The notes: generated by a model from the letters alone, not told the origin. Counted from the first letter of the stretch, positions 1-6,341 are shown. The stretch is 7,598 nt of DNA from Pseudomonadota bacterium (GCA_023411445.1 JAEYOT010000243.1:1-7598), one strand, 5' to 3'. Translations and numbers: made by a program.

Positions 1-1587
1 ATGCACGACCGTTCCACGCTCTTTGTTCAACACGCCGTGCCACTCCGGAGGCACGGCCGGGTCCGTCCACTCGAACAGCCAAGCGGCATCCTTCGGCGCC
101 AGGTTGACGCAGCCGTGGCTCCTAATCTTGCCGAAATCGTCGTGCCAGTACGCGCCGTGCAGCGCATAACCCTTGTGGAAGTACTGCACGAACGGCACGT
201 CATGTAGGTTGAAGGAGTCCCCCTCGTCTTCGTCCCCGTCCATGGTGGACGAGACGTCCTTTTGGTAGACCATGAAGGTGCCGCGCGGCGTGGCTTCGGT
301 CTCGTTGGGATCGCCCAGGCCACCCCGGCCGCTGCTGATCAAGGCGGCGTAGACGGGGGTTCGGCCCGAGTAGGCGACGAGCGTTTGCTGTTTGATCGAG
401 ATGTCGATCCATTTGCGGTCGCCGGTCGCGAAGCTCGGGAATGAGTCGCGCGGGGGGACGATACGCAGGGTGGCTTCCGCTACCCAGGTGCCATCGCGCG
501 TCTCTAAAAAGCCGCCGGGCTTGCTCTGACCGGTCAGCTTCACGGCTTCGCGATCGCCCAGCGGCGGGCCGGCTTTGAACTGGCCCTGTTCCGTGCGGAC
601 GTAACGTTGCCCATAGCGCGCGTTGCTGAACGCTACCGGCAAGCCTTCGTTCGGCGCGATCTCGACGCCCTGCACGGCGCTCTGGCGCACCAGCTTCAGG
701 CGATCCAGCGCGATCACGTCAAGCTCCGTGGTCAAGCCGAACAAGCGCTTCTCCCACTCGAAGCTCTGCGCAATGGCGAAGCCGCTGTCCGCCGGCGCCG
801 CCCCCGCGTGGGACACGAAGCGCAGCGGCTGCTTCACGCCGTACGGTTTGGTTAGGCGCGCGCCACCGCTCAAGAAGTCCGGCGGTCCTCCCACCTCACC
901 CAGCGCCTCCAGCAAGCCGTTTTGGCGGATGCGCTCGCGGTAGTTGGCGGCCCGCACGCTCAGCTCTCGGCCCTCGGAGCTTTCCATCTCTTTGAGCGGA
1001 GGGAGCCTAAAGTAGAGCAGCGGCGGCGTCTCACTCGAGAGCGCGTAGGTGTAAGGAAGGCCCTGCCCGCGCACGGCTCGCGTTCGTGACGCGACCACCA
1101 CCGGGTGAGACAAGTCCTCCGTGGCGCCGAGGCCGAGACACACGAAGCCGCGCGGGTTCACGCGGTACCAGCCGCCCTTGCAGCCGTCATTCACCAGCTT
1201 GGGGCCGCGCGCCGCCACGATCGCGCCCGCCCGCAGGTAGCCGTAGCGCGTGCGGCTCCGGCCCGTGTCCGTGTAGATCCAGGTCCGCCAAGCGATGCTA
1301 GCGATCTTCACCACGTCGCTACCGTTCTCGTCGAACGGAAGGTTGTCCGAGATGGTGCCGACGCCGCCAGGGGTCGGTACGCTCGTCTGCTTCCCCCGCT
1401 GCTTCGAGGCGGCTTTGCCGGACGGAGCGCTGCTGGGCATGGGCGGCGGCGCGGCCGGTACGCCCACCTCACGCCCGCTGGGCGCCTCGGCCGACGGCGA
1501 CGCGGCGACGCCCGGCGGCTCAGCGCGCTCACAAGCGAGCAGGCCGGGCAGCAGCACAAACGGAGCAATTCGGACGGGAAATCGCAT
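1..1587 (-). CDS. L,D-transpeptidase (YkuD) lipoprotein with SH3-like region, C-terminus cut by window edge
   Basis: Probable peptidoglycan L,D-transpeptidase: it would form 3-3 cross-links or attach proteins to the wall, acting in the periplasm. The frame is open for 529 codons from ATG 1587 to base 1 with no stop, so the C-terminus lies outside. Residues 1-19 form a lipoprotein signal with lipobox L16-L17-A18-C19; the next residue is Glu, not the Asp inner-membrane retention signal, which favours the outer membrane. Residues 20-80 are a Pro/Ala/Ser-rich linker. About 95-152 resembles a bacterial SH3 fold (WIYTDTG, GGWYRV). The YkuD domain starts near 391 and shows TPRGTF (433-438), HG (477-478) and the catalytic SHGCVNL with Cys493 and His491. 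Residues 449-457 are an acidic insert. Residues 160-390 are not assigned. No clear Shine-Dalgarno precedes the start. The gene is divergent from the Nudix gene. The family is certain; the exact wall substrate is not. Confidence 0.93.
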   Translation of the reverse strand, partial: MRFPVRIAPFVLLPGLLACERAEPPGVAASPSAEAPSGREVGVPAAPPPMPSSAPSGKAASKQRGKQTSVPTPGGVGTISDNLPFDENGSDVVKIASIAWRTWIYTDTGRSRTRYGYLRAGAIVAARGPKLVNDGCKGGWYRVNPRGFVCLGLGATEDLSHPVVVASRTRAVRGQGLPYTYALSSETPPLLYFRLPPLKEMESSEGRELSVRAANYRERIRQNGLLEALGEVGGPPDFLSGGARLTKPYGVKQPLRFVSHAGAAPADSGFAIAQSFEWEKRLFGLTTELDVIALDRLKLVRQSAVQGVEIAPNEGLPVAFSNARYGQRYVRTEQGQFKAGPPLGDREAVKLTGQSKPGGFLETRDGTWVAEATLRIVPPRDSFPSFATGDRKWIDISIKQQTLVAYSGRTPVYAALISSGRGGLGDPNETEATPRGTFMVYQKDVSSTMDGDEDEGDSFNLHDVPFVQYFHKGYALHGAYWHDDFGKIRSHGCVNLAPKDAAWLFEWTDPAVPPEWHGVLNKERGTVVH

Positions 1588-1644
1588 AAAAATCAGCCGC
1601 GGGACCAGCCAGGCGGGATCCGTTAGCACAGCTCTGCCCGATCC

Positions 1645-2133
1645 GTGCATGCTGCCGCGGTGCAGATCCCGAGCGGCGTGCTGAAGGTCGTGAAAGAGGT
1701 GCTCCGACACCTGCTGCGGCGTCCCGTGGTCGGTATCGCGGCCGCCGCGCGCAGCGCCGATGGGCGGCTGCTGCTGATCCGCCGAGCCGATAGCGGCAAA
1801 TGGGCGCTGCCGGGCGGAACGCTGGAATGGGGCGAGCAGCTGCGCCCGGCGATCACGCGCGAGGTGTACGAGGAGACGGGCGCGGAGGTGATCGAGCTGG
1901 GCGAGGTCATCGGAGTGTACTCGGCGCCGGCGCGCGATCCCCGCTTTCACGCGGTGACCATCGTGGTAGCTGCGACCGTCAAGAATCCGGACTCGTCACG
2001 GGTGAACCCGGTGGAGATCAGCGAAGTGCGCCTGTTCAGTGACGATGAGCTGCCGCTACCGCCAGAGCAAACGTCGCACGGCATGGCGGACATGATCGCC
2101 AATGCGTGCTCGAAAACGGTCGTGTGGGAGTGA
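1645..2133 (+). CDS. Nudix hydrolase
   Basis: Cytoplasmic Nudix-fold pyrophosphohydrolase, expected to cleave a nucleoside diphosphate linked to another moiety (NTPs, oxidised nucleotides, sugar or coenzyme nucleotides); the substrate cannot be read from sequence. The Nudix box is complete: G58, five residues, E64, seven residues, then R72-E-V-Y-E-E-T-G79, so the metal-binding glutamates are all present. The preceding strand and loop GKWALPGG (51-58) is typical, and 162 residues is a normal single-domain length. The start is uncertain. GTG 1645 is the longest choice, but in-frame GTG 1660 and GTG 1678 also exist and none has a good Shine-Dalgarno. Starting at 1678 gives MLKVVKEVLRHLLRRPVVG, which looks natural before the first strand. 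It is the first gene of a plus-strand set; the next start is 14 bases beyond its stop. Confidence 0.93.
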   Translation: MHAAAVQIPSGVLKVVKEVLRHLLRRPVVGIAAAARSADGRLLLIRRADSGKWALPGGTLEWGEQLRPAITREVYEETGAEVIELGEVIGVYSAPARDPRFHAVTIVVAATVKNPDSSRVNPVEISEVRLFSDDELPLPPEQTSHGMADMIANACSKTVVWE

Positions 2134-2147
2134 TAAGCTCGTTCGTC

Positions 2148-3275
2148 ATGCGGCTCGCTCTCCCGTTGCCGTTCCTCGCCCTGCTTTCGACCGGCTGTAG
2201 CCTCTTCACGGGTCTCGCGGTCGACCCCGTGGCTACCACTGCGCATCGCCCCAGCAACGTCGGCGCCTACGTGGCCGTGCGCGATGGCGAACAGCCCCTG
2301 GACGAGCTCTCCCCCGCCAACTTCACGGTGTACGAGAACGATCAGCTCGTCCCCAGTGAGCAATCCCAGCTCACCCTGCTCGATCGCAACCTGGTCGCCG
2401 CACACCAGCTGGTGCTGCTGCTGGACATGAGCCAAGCCGGCGCGCAGGCCGCTCGCACGCAAATGGCCAAGTCAGCCCTCGGCTTCCTGCAAAAGGTGAC
2501 GCCGCACCAGCCCGTCACCGTCTTCGCGTTCGACGGTAGGCCCGGCTTGGTGCAGATCGCCGCCATCGCGCGCGGCGGCCCCACGCCCAGCATGGCCGCC
2601 ATCGAAGGCTTTCAACCACGCGACAGCTCGCGCAACCTCAACGGCGCCATCCTCGCCGGGCTGGACAAGCTGAACGCCGCGCTCACGCAGTCCGGCAAAC
2701 CCATCCGCGTCGGCACGCTGGTCGTGTTCGCTACAGGGCCGGACGTGGCGGGTCGCGAGAGCGCGGATAAGACGCACGACCTGGTGTGGAGTAGCCCGCA
2801 CGACGTGGTCGGCATCGGCATCGGCTTGGGCGAAGAGAACGACCAGCTGGAGTCGCTATCGCGCGGCGGCTTCGTGCGCGCGCAAGCGAAAGACACGCTG
2901 CCCATCGCCTTCGAAGAAGCGGCGGACAAGCTGCGCGCGGAGCTGGAAAAGCACTACCTGGTCTCGTACTGCTCGCCTGCTCGGGCCGGTGAGCGCCGCT
3001 TGCGCCTGGAGGTGCGGTACACCACCAAAGAAGGCGCCGAGCGCAAGGGTGACTTCGAGTACGACTTCAGCGCCAAGGGTTTTGGACCCGGCTGCAACTC
3101 GTCGAACACGCCGCGCTTCACCTACAAGCCCAAAGCCATGCCCAAGCCGGAGAGCGAGATCCCCCCCGCCAAGCCAGGCAGCAACGCCCCGGAGAAGCGC
3201 AAACCGCCCGTGGAGGAGCGCGAGCCGGAAGACGCACCCGTCGCACCGCCGGACTCGCCCGGTTACGCCAAGTAG
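2148..3275 (+). CDS. VWFA-related lipoprotein with degenerate MIDAS
   Basis: Predicted exported lipoprotein of 375 residues; function unknown, probably protein binding. ATG 2148 gives a signal with lipobox-like LSTGC (Cys17). In-frame GTG 2106, 2124 and 2130 would place extra residues before the signal; GTG 2130 would overlap the Nudix stop. Residues 38-80 (AYVAVRDG, FTVYENDQ) and the late YLVSYCSP (270-277) fit the layout of the VWFA-related family first described in Acidobacteria. The VWA core begins at LVLLLDMSQAG (88-98). Its metal site is altered: D93-x-S95-x-A97 instead of DxSxS, and A195-T-G where TDG is usual, so metal binding may be lost. Cys275 and Cys316 could form a disulfide. Residues 327-372 are a Pro/Lys/Glu-rich disordered tail. 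It is likely co-transcribed with the Nudix gene and the small gene that follows 4 bases after its stop. Confidence 0.85.
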   Translation: MRLALPLPFLALLSTGCSLFTGLAVDPVATTAHRPSNVGAYVAVRDGEQPLDELSPANFTVYENDQLVPSEQSQLTLLDRNLVAAHQLVLLLDMSQAGAQAARTQMAKSALGFLQKVTPHQPVTVFAFDGRPGLVQIAAIARGGPTPSMAAIEGFQPRDSSRNLNGAILAGLDKLNAALTQSGKPIRVGTLVVFATGPDVAGRESADKTHDLVWSSPHDVVGIGIGLGEENDQLESLSRGGFVRAQAKDTLPIAFEEAADKLRAELEKHYLVSYCSPARAGERRLRLEVRYTTKEGAERKGDFEYDFSAKGFGPGCNSSNTPRFTYKPKAMPKPESEIPPAKPGSNAPEKRKPPVEEREPEDAPVAPPDSPGYAK

Positions 3276-3279
3276 CTCG

Positions 3280-3639
3280 ATGGCCGAGCGCAGCCGCGAG
3301 GTAACGATCGAGCTCTCGGAAGGCGAGTACATCGCGCCGCGCGGCACCCGCGAGGTCACCTGGCTGGTGCGCTTGAACGATGCGTGGGTGCACTGCTCGC
3401 AGTGGCCCGGCGTGGAGGTGACGCGCTGCGAAGCGAAGCCTGGCACCGTGTGGGAGAACTTGTCGCGCCTACTGGTGCCGCCCGGCGCGGAGCTGCGCCG
3501 CATTGAATCGCGTCCCGCGCCGGCGCCCCCGCGCGACGCGCTGGACTACCTGAAGCGCGCCCCCACCGCGCCTGCGCGGCGCGTTTTCCGACAGGAATTC
3601 CGCGTCGATGGCCGCGGGGAGCTGATCCGAAAGCCCTGA
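3280..3639 (+). CDS. hypothetical protein, 119 residues, unrecognised
   Basis: I do not recognise this protein. It has 119 residues, no signal peptide and no membrane segment, so it is probably cytoplasmic. Residues 6-78 alternate charged and hydrophobic residues, consistent with a small beta-rich domain; two Cys (39, 50) and three Trp (28, 36, 42) cluster in 28-50, followed by W58. After a Pro/Ala linker (79-85), residues 86-119 are basic with RRVFRQEFRVDGRGEL. The start ATG 3280 lies 4 bases after the stop of the VWFA-related lipoprotein and has no strong Shine-Dalgarno, which suggests translational coupling. This spacing is the main reason to accept the gene; the much longer open frame upstream of ATG 3280 is a shadow of the lipoprotein gene. 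Confidence 0.7.
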   Translation: MAERSREVTIELSEGEYIAPRGTREVTWLVRLNDAWVHCSQWPGVEVTRCEAKPGTVWENLSRLLVPPGAELRRIESRPAPAPPRDALDYLKRAPTAPARRVFRQEFRVDGRGELIRKP

Positions 3640-3640
3640 C

Positions 3641-3667
3641 GCGATTTCCGTGGCGCATGGAAAGCGC
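3641..3667. promoter_or_regulatory. 27-base imperfect palindrome after the 119-residue gene
   Basis: Bases 3645-3652 (TTTCCGTG) pair with 3656-3663 (CATGGAAA) around a GCG loop, with one G-T wobble. Past one A-G mismatch, 3641-3643 (GCG) pairs with 3665-3667 (CGC). It starts 2 bases after the TGA at 3637-3639 and about 80 bases before the REC-EAL start. A hairpin terminator is possible, but no T-run follows (CCCCTGAAGG). A dimeric regulator binding site is the alternative. Confidence 0.45.
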
Positions 3668-3734
3668 CCCTGAAGGTTCAATGGTTTCCGAAAGATACAA
3701 GCCGGCCCTTTAGACGCTGGGGATCGCGCCGTTT

Positions 3735-3741
3735 GAGGGGG
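3735..3741 (+). promoter_or_regulatory. Shine-Dalgarno of the REC-EAL gene
   Basis: GAGGGGG lies 4 bases before ATG 3746 and decides that start over the in-frame ATG 3860 (Met39), which would remove the low-complexity leader. The rest of 3640-3745 holds the palindrome and no promoter I can defend. Confidence 0.75.
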
Positions 3742-3745
3742 AAGC

Positions 3746-5023
3746 ATGGTCGCTCCAGCTCCGAAGGGTGCGCAGGCGGCCGGTGACGCACAGGCGGCAC
3801 CGAGCACGCCACCGAGCAGCAAACGCCGCTCGCAAGCCGCACCCCCGCCGTCTTCCGACATGGAACGGAGGGGCGAGCCGGCCAAAGCTTGGGTGCTGCT
3901 GGTCGACGACGAGCCGGAGCTACTGCGCGGGGTGAGCCGCGGGCTCAAGCTGCAAGGCTATTCGGTGACCGAGGCTCGCAACGGCGAGGAGGCCGTGCAG
4001 TGCCTGAGCCGCCGCGCCTTCGACGTGGTGGTGAGCGACATCGTGATGCCCGCGATGGGCGGCATCCAATTGCTGAAAGAGATCCGCCAGCACGACCTGC
4101 ACGTGCCGGTGGTGCTCATGACGGGCGCGCCCGCCGTGAGCACAGCCGTGCAGGCCCTGGAGTACGGGGCCTTCCACTACCTGACCAAGCCGGTCGACCC
4201 CGAGGCGCTCGACAACATCGTGCAGAAGGCCGTGCGCATGCACCGCATGGCGCGCGTCAAGCAACAGGCGGCCGAGCTGCTCGGTCACGCCGGCGCGCTC
4301 GGCGCGGACCGCGCGGGGCTGGAAGCCAGCTTCGATCGCGCCATGCAGTCGATGTGGATCGCCTACCACCCGATCGTGGACATGGCGAAGAAGCGCGTGT
4401 TCGGCTACGAGGCGCTGCTGCGCAGCACCGAGCCGAGCCTGCCGCACCCTGGCGCCGTGATCGACGCCGCCATGCGGCTCGGTCGCTTGGAGCTGCTCGG
4501 CCGTTCCATCCGCTCTCTAGCGGCCGATCCAGTGGTGGCGAGCGGGGATTACTCGCTGTTCGTCAACCTGCACGTCACGGATCTCACCGATCCGGCGCTC
4601 AGCGATCCGGACTCGCCGCTCTCGAAGATCGCGAGCCGCGTGGTGCTGGAGATCACCGAGCGCTCCTCGCTGGACGAGGTGAAGGACGCGCGCCGCCGCG
4701 TGGCCGCGCTGCGCGAGATGGGCTTCCGCATCGCGGTGGACGATCTGGGCGCAGGCTACGCCGGCCTCTCCAGCTTCACGCTGCTCGAGCCGGAGATCGT
4801 CAAGCTGGACATGTCGCTAGTGCGCGACATTCACGTCACCTCCACCAAGCAAAAGGTGGTCCGCTCCATGACGGCCCTGTCCAAGGACATGGGCATGACC
4901 GTGGTCGCCGAAGGCGTGGAGACGGTAGCCGAGCGGGATTGTCTGGTAGATCTCGGCTGCGACTTGCTGCAGGGCTTCTTGTTCGCCAAGCCCGGCCGTG
5001 CCTTTCCGGGAGTGAGCTGGTGA
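3746..5023 (+). CDS. response regulator with EAL cyclic di-GMP phosphodiesterase domain (REC-EAL)
   Basis: Cytoplasmic two-component output protein expected to hydrolyse c-di-GMP to pGpG when its receiver is phosphorylated, as in RocR-type REC-EAL proteins. Residues 1-46 are a disordered Ala/Pro/Ser leader. The receiver (48-165) is complete: acidic pocket D54-D55, phospho-acceptor D98, T126 and K148. A short linker (166-195) leads to the EAL domain (196-425). All expected metal and catalytic residues are present: E222 in EALLR, N274, E305 in EITE, D332-D333 in DDLGAGY, K353 in KLD, E389 in AEGVE and Q409 in QGFLF. The enzyme should therefore be active. No histidine kinase is encoded in the window, so the partner is elsewhere. 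Its stop overlaps the start of the FHA-GGDEF gene, so the two opposing enzymes are probably made together. The family call is firm; activation rather than inhibition by phosphorylation is inferred. Confidence 0.96.
   Translation: MVAPAPKGAQAAGDAQAAPSTPPSSKRRSQAAPPPSSDMERRGEPAKAWVLLVDDEPELLRGVSRGLKLQGYSVTEARNGEEAVQCLSRRAFDVVVSDIVMPAMGGIQLLKEIRQHDLHVPVVLMTGAPAVSTAVQALEYGAFHYLTKPVDPEALDNIVQKAVRMHRMARVKQQAAELLGHAGALGADRAGLEASFDRAMQSMWIAYHPIVDMAKKRVFGYEALLRSTEPSLPHPGAVIDAAMRLGRLELLGRSIRSLAADPVVASGDYSLFVNLHVTDLTDPALSDPDSPLSKIASRVVLEITERSSLDEVKDARRRVAALREMGFRIAVDDLGAGYAGLSSFTLLEPEIVKLDMSLVRDIHVTSTKQKVVRSMTALSKDMGMTVVAEGVETVAERDCLVDLGCDLLQGFLFAKPGRAFPGVSW
5008..5023 (+). promoter_or_regulatory. GTGA start/stop overlap with Shine-Dalgarno joining REC-EAL and FHA-GGDEF genes
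   Basis: GGGAG (5008-5012) lies 7 bases before GTG 5020, and that GTG overlaps the TGA stop (5021-5023) of the upstream gene. This decides the start of the downstream gene and predicts termination-reinitiation coupling. In-frame GTG 5029 is a weaker alternative. Confidence 0.75.
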
Positions 5024-6072
5024 GACACGTGACGACGGGCGGGTCTTCTGGCTCGGGTGGCGGCGGGCTGGAAGGCTCGCAGCGCGACGGCGGCGCCCCG
5101 TTCACCTCCGAGCCGCCGCCGGCCGGTCGCGCCTCCATGGCGTCTTTCTCGGATTCAGGCAGCTTCTTGCCGGAGGCGCGCACCATGGAAGTCTCCGTGC
5201 GCAGCACGGACATGGGCGGCGCGCCGGCGGTACCGTCGGCGGTGGATCGCGCCGTCTTGCTGCGGATGGACGGCGTGCAAGCCGGACTGATCGTCGGCAT
5301 CGAGCAGTTTCCGTTCACCGTGGGTCGTCACCCCACCAATGTGTGCCGCATCGACGAGGATAGCATCAGCCGCTTCCACGCCCGCGTCGTGCGCGCTGGC
5401 GACGACTACGTGGTGGAAGACCTAGGCTCGCGCAACGGCACCTTCGTCGCCGGCAAGCGCGTGACCCGCGCCAAGCTCGATCACGACACGTGGCTGCAGT
5501 TCGGGCCGCGCGTCAGCTTTCGCTTCTCGCTCACGGACGTGCGCGAAGAGCGCCTCTTGCGCAAGCTGTACGAGTCCAGCACGCGCGACGCCTTGACCGG
5601 CGCATACAACCGGCTCCATTTCGAAGAGCGGCTCCGCTCCGAGGTCGCTTACGCCAATCGCCACAAGACGCCCTGCTCGCTGTTGATCATCGATCTGGAT
5701 CACTTCAAGCGCGTGAACGACACCTACGGTCACCCCGCGGGGGACCTGGTGCTGAAGCGCGCGAGCGAGGCCTGCAAGCGCGCGCTGCGACAAGAAGACG
5801 TCTTCGCGCGCTTTGGCGGCGAGGAGTTCGGCGTGGTGCTGCGCGGCATCGAGCTGCGAGGGGCCGCACGCCTGGGCGAGCGGCTCCGCCAAGCCGTCGC
5901 CCATGAGGTCATCGAGTACGAGGGCGAGCGCATTCAGGTCACGCTCAGCGCCGGCGCCGCCTCCCTCGCGTGCTGCACCACCCCCACCACGGAAGACCTC
6001 ATCGCCGTGGCAGATCGCCGCTTGTACGCGGCCAAAGAGCAGGGCCGAAACCGCGTCGCCAGCGAGGGATAG
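5020..6072 (+). CDS. FHA-domain diguanylate cyclase (FHA-GGDEF)
   Basis: Cytoplasmic diguanylate cyclase making c-di-GMP from two GTP, with an FHA domain that should bind a phosphothreonine peptide. Of 350 residues, 1-75 are low complexity, rich in Gly/Ser/Thr/Pro. The FHA domain spans about 79-170 with the conserved G102-R103, S117-R-x-H120 and N139-G-T141. A helical linker (172-188) leads to the GGDEF domain (189-348): DALTGAYNR (190-198), LIIDLDHFKRVND (222-234), YGHPAGD (236-242) and the active-site GGEEF (266-270). The product-inhibition I-site is intact: R257-x-x-D260, five residues before GGEEF. Catalysis and feedback inhibition are both expected. It is translationally coupled to the REC-EAL phosphodiesterase. 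The FHA domain suggests input from a Ser/Thr kinase encoded elsewhere. The start is supported by the GTGA overlap; Met40 or Met56 would be alternatives. Confidence 0.95.
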   Translation: MRHVTTGGSSGSGGGGLEGSQRDGGAPFTSEPPPAGRASMASFSDSGSFLPEARTMEVSVRSTDMGGAPAVPSAVDRAVLLRMDGVQAGLIVGIEQFPFTVGRHPTNVCRIDEDSISRFHARVVRAGDDYVVEDLGSRNGTFVAGKRVTRAKLDHDTWLQFGPRVSFRFSLTDVREERLLRKLYESSTRDALTGAYNRLHFEERLRSEVAYANRHKTPCSLLIIDLDHFKRVNDTYGHPAGDLVLKRASEACKRALRQEDVFARFGGEEFGVVLRGIELRGAARLGERLRQAVAHEVIEYEGERIQVTLSAGAASLACCTTPTTEDLIAVADRRLYAAKEQGRNRVASEG

Positions 6073-6095
6073 CGCCGGCCGGAGCGGGGGCTTTA

Positions 6096-6135
6096 CTCCG
6101 AGGGAGCCTGTCTGCTACGAGGCTAACTCTCGGAG
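6096..6135 (+). promoter_or_regulatory. stem-loop predicted to sequester the ribosome binding site of the coiled-coil gene
   Basis: Bases 6096-6104 pair with 6127-6135 and 6105-6109 with 6120-6124, giving 14 pairs (one G-U), a two-base bulge (A6125-A6126) and a 10-base loop. The 3' arm contains most of the GGAGG Shine-Dalgarno (6132-6136) for GTG 6143. CGGAG at 6080-6084 duplicates 6131-6135 and could pair with CTCCG 6096-6100, freeing the ribosome site. It has no T-run after it, so an intrinsic terminator is less likely. Confidence 0.5.
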
Positions 6136-6142
6136 GAACCTC

Positions 6143-6340
6143 GTGGCCATCGACCTCAGCTCGCTCAAGTCAGAACGTGACCGCCTCAAGGACAACCTCC
6201 GCGAGATCGAAGGTGAGCTGCGCCGCCTGGAGGCAGAGCTAAAAGGCCTGCGCCAGCGCGAGATCGCCACCAAGCGCGAGATCGAAGCGCTGGCCACCTT
6301 GATCGAGCTGGGCGAAGCGCGGGAAGCCAAGAGCGAGTAG
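6143..6340 (+). CDS. small coiled-coil protein, 65 residues
   Basis: A very small, highly charged all-helical protein of unknown function. GTG 6143 is chosen because GGAGG (6132-6136) lies 6 bases upstream. Hydrophobic residues follow an unbroken 3-4 heptad spacing: L15, L19, I22, L26, L29, L33, L36, and after a polar step at E40/T43, I47, L50 and I54; L5 and L8 extend it backwards. Flanking positions are Arg, Lys and Glu, so a parallel or antiparallel dimer or a partner-binding helix is likely. There is no signal peptide or membrane segment. It begins 70 bases after the FHA-GGDEF stop on the same strand and may be transcribed with it. Its ribosome site sits in a predicted stem-loop. It ends one base before the stop of the convergent EVE gene. 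The reading frame and start are well supported; a function is not. Confidence 0.8.
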   Translation: MAIDLSSLKSERDRLKDNLREIEGELRRLEAELKGLRQREIATKREIEALATLIELGEAREAKSE

Positions 6341-6341
6341 C

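Noticed and set aside
1105..1626. Plus-strand open frame of 173 codons
   Set aside because: It is opposite the L,D-transpeptidase gene, shows no domain and has the Arg/Ala-rich composition of a GC-rich shadow frame.
1588..1644. Divergent promoter between the L,D-transpeptidase and Nudix genes
   Set aside because: A promoter must act near here, but no -35/-10 pair or operator can be picked out of these 57 bases.
2856..3503. Minus-strand open frame of 215 codons
   Set aside because: It spans the antisense of two plus-strand genes, including the well-supported VWFA-related lipoprotein, and shows no recognisable domain or ribosome site.
3651..3667. Sigma-54 type promoter around TGGCGC
   Set aside because: The GC element of the -12 half is missing at the required distance, and the bases are explained by the palindrome.
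3671..3701. Sigma-70 type promoter (TTCAAT with TACAAG) before the REC-EAL gene
   Set aside because: Matches to the consensus boxes are weak and the spacing of 12 bases is too short.
3889..5019. Open frame continuing upstream of the FHA-GGDEF gene, as if a 727-residue protein
   Set aside because: It lies entirely inside the REC-EAL gene in another frame, is Arg/Ala/Gly-rich without domains, and the GTGA overlap with a Shine-Dalgarno gives a clear start at 5020.
6073..6142. A c-di-GMP riboswitch (GEMM type) before the coiled-coil gene
   Set aside because: The location is tempting, but the conserved GEMM sequence blocks are not visible; only a plain bulged stem-loop is seen.
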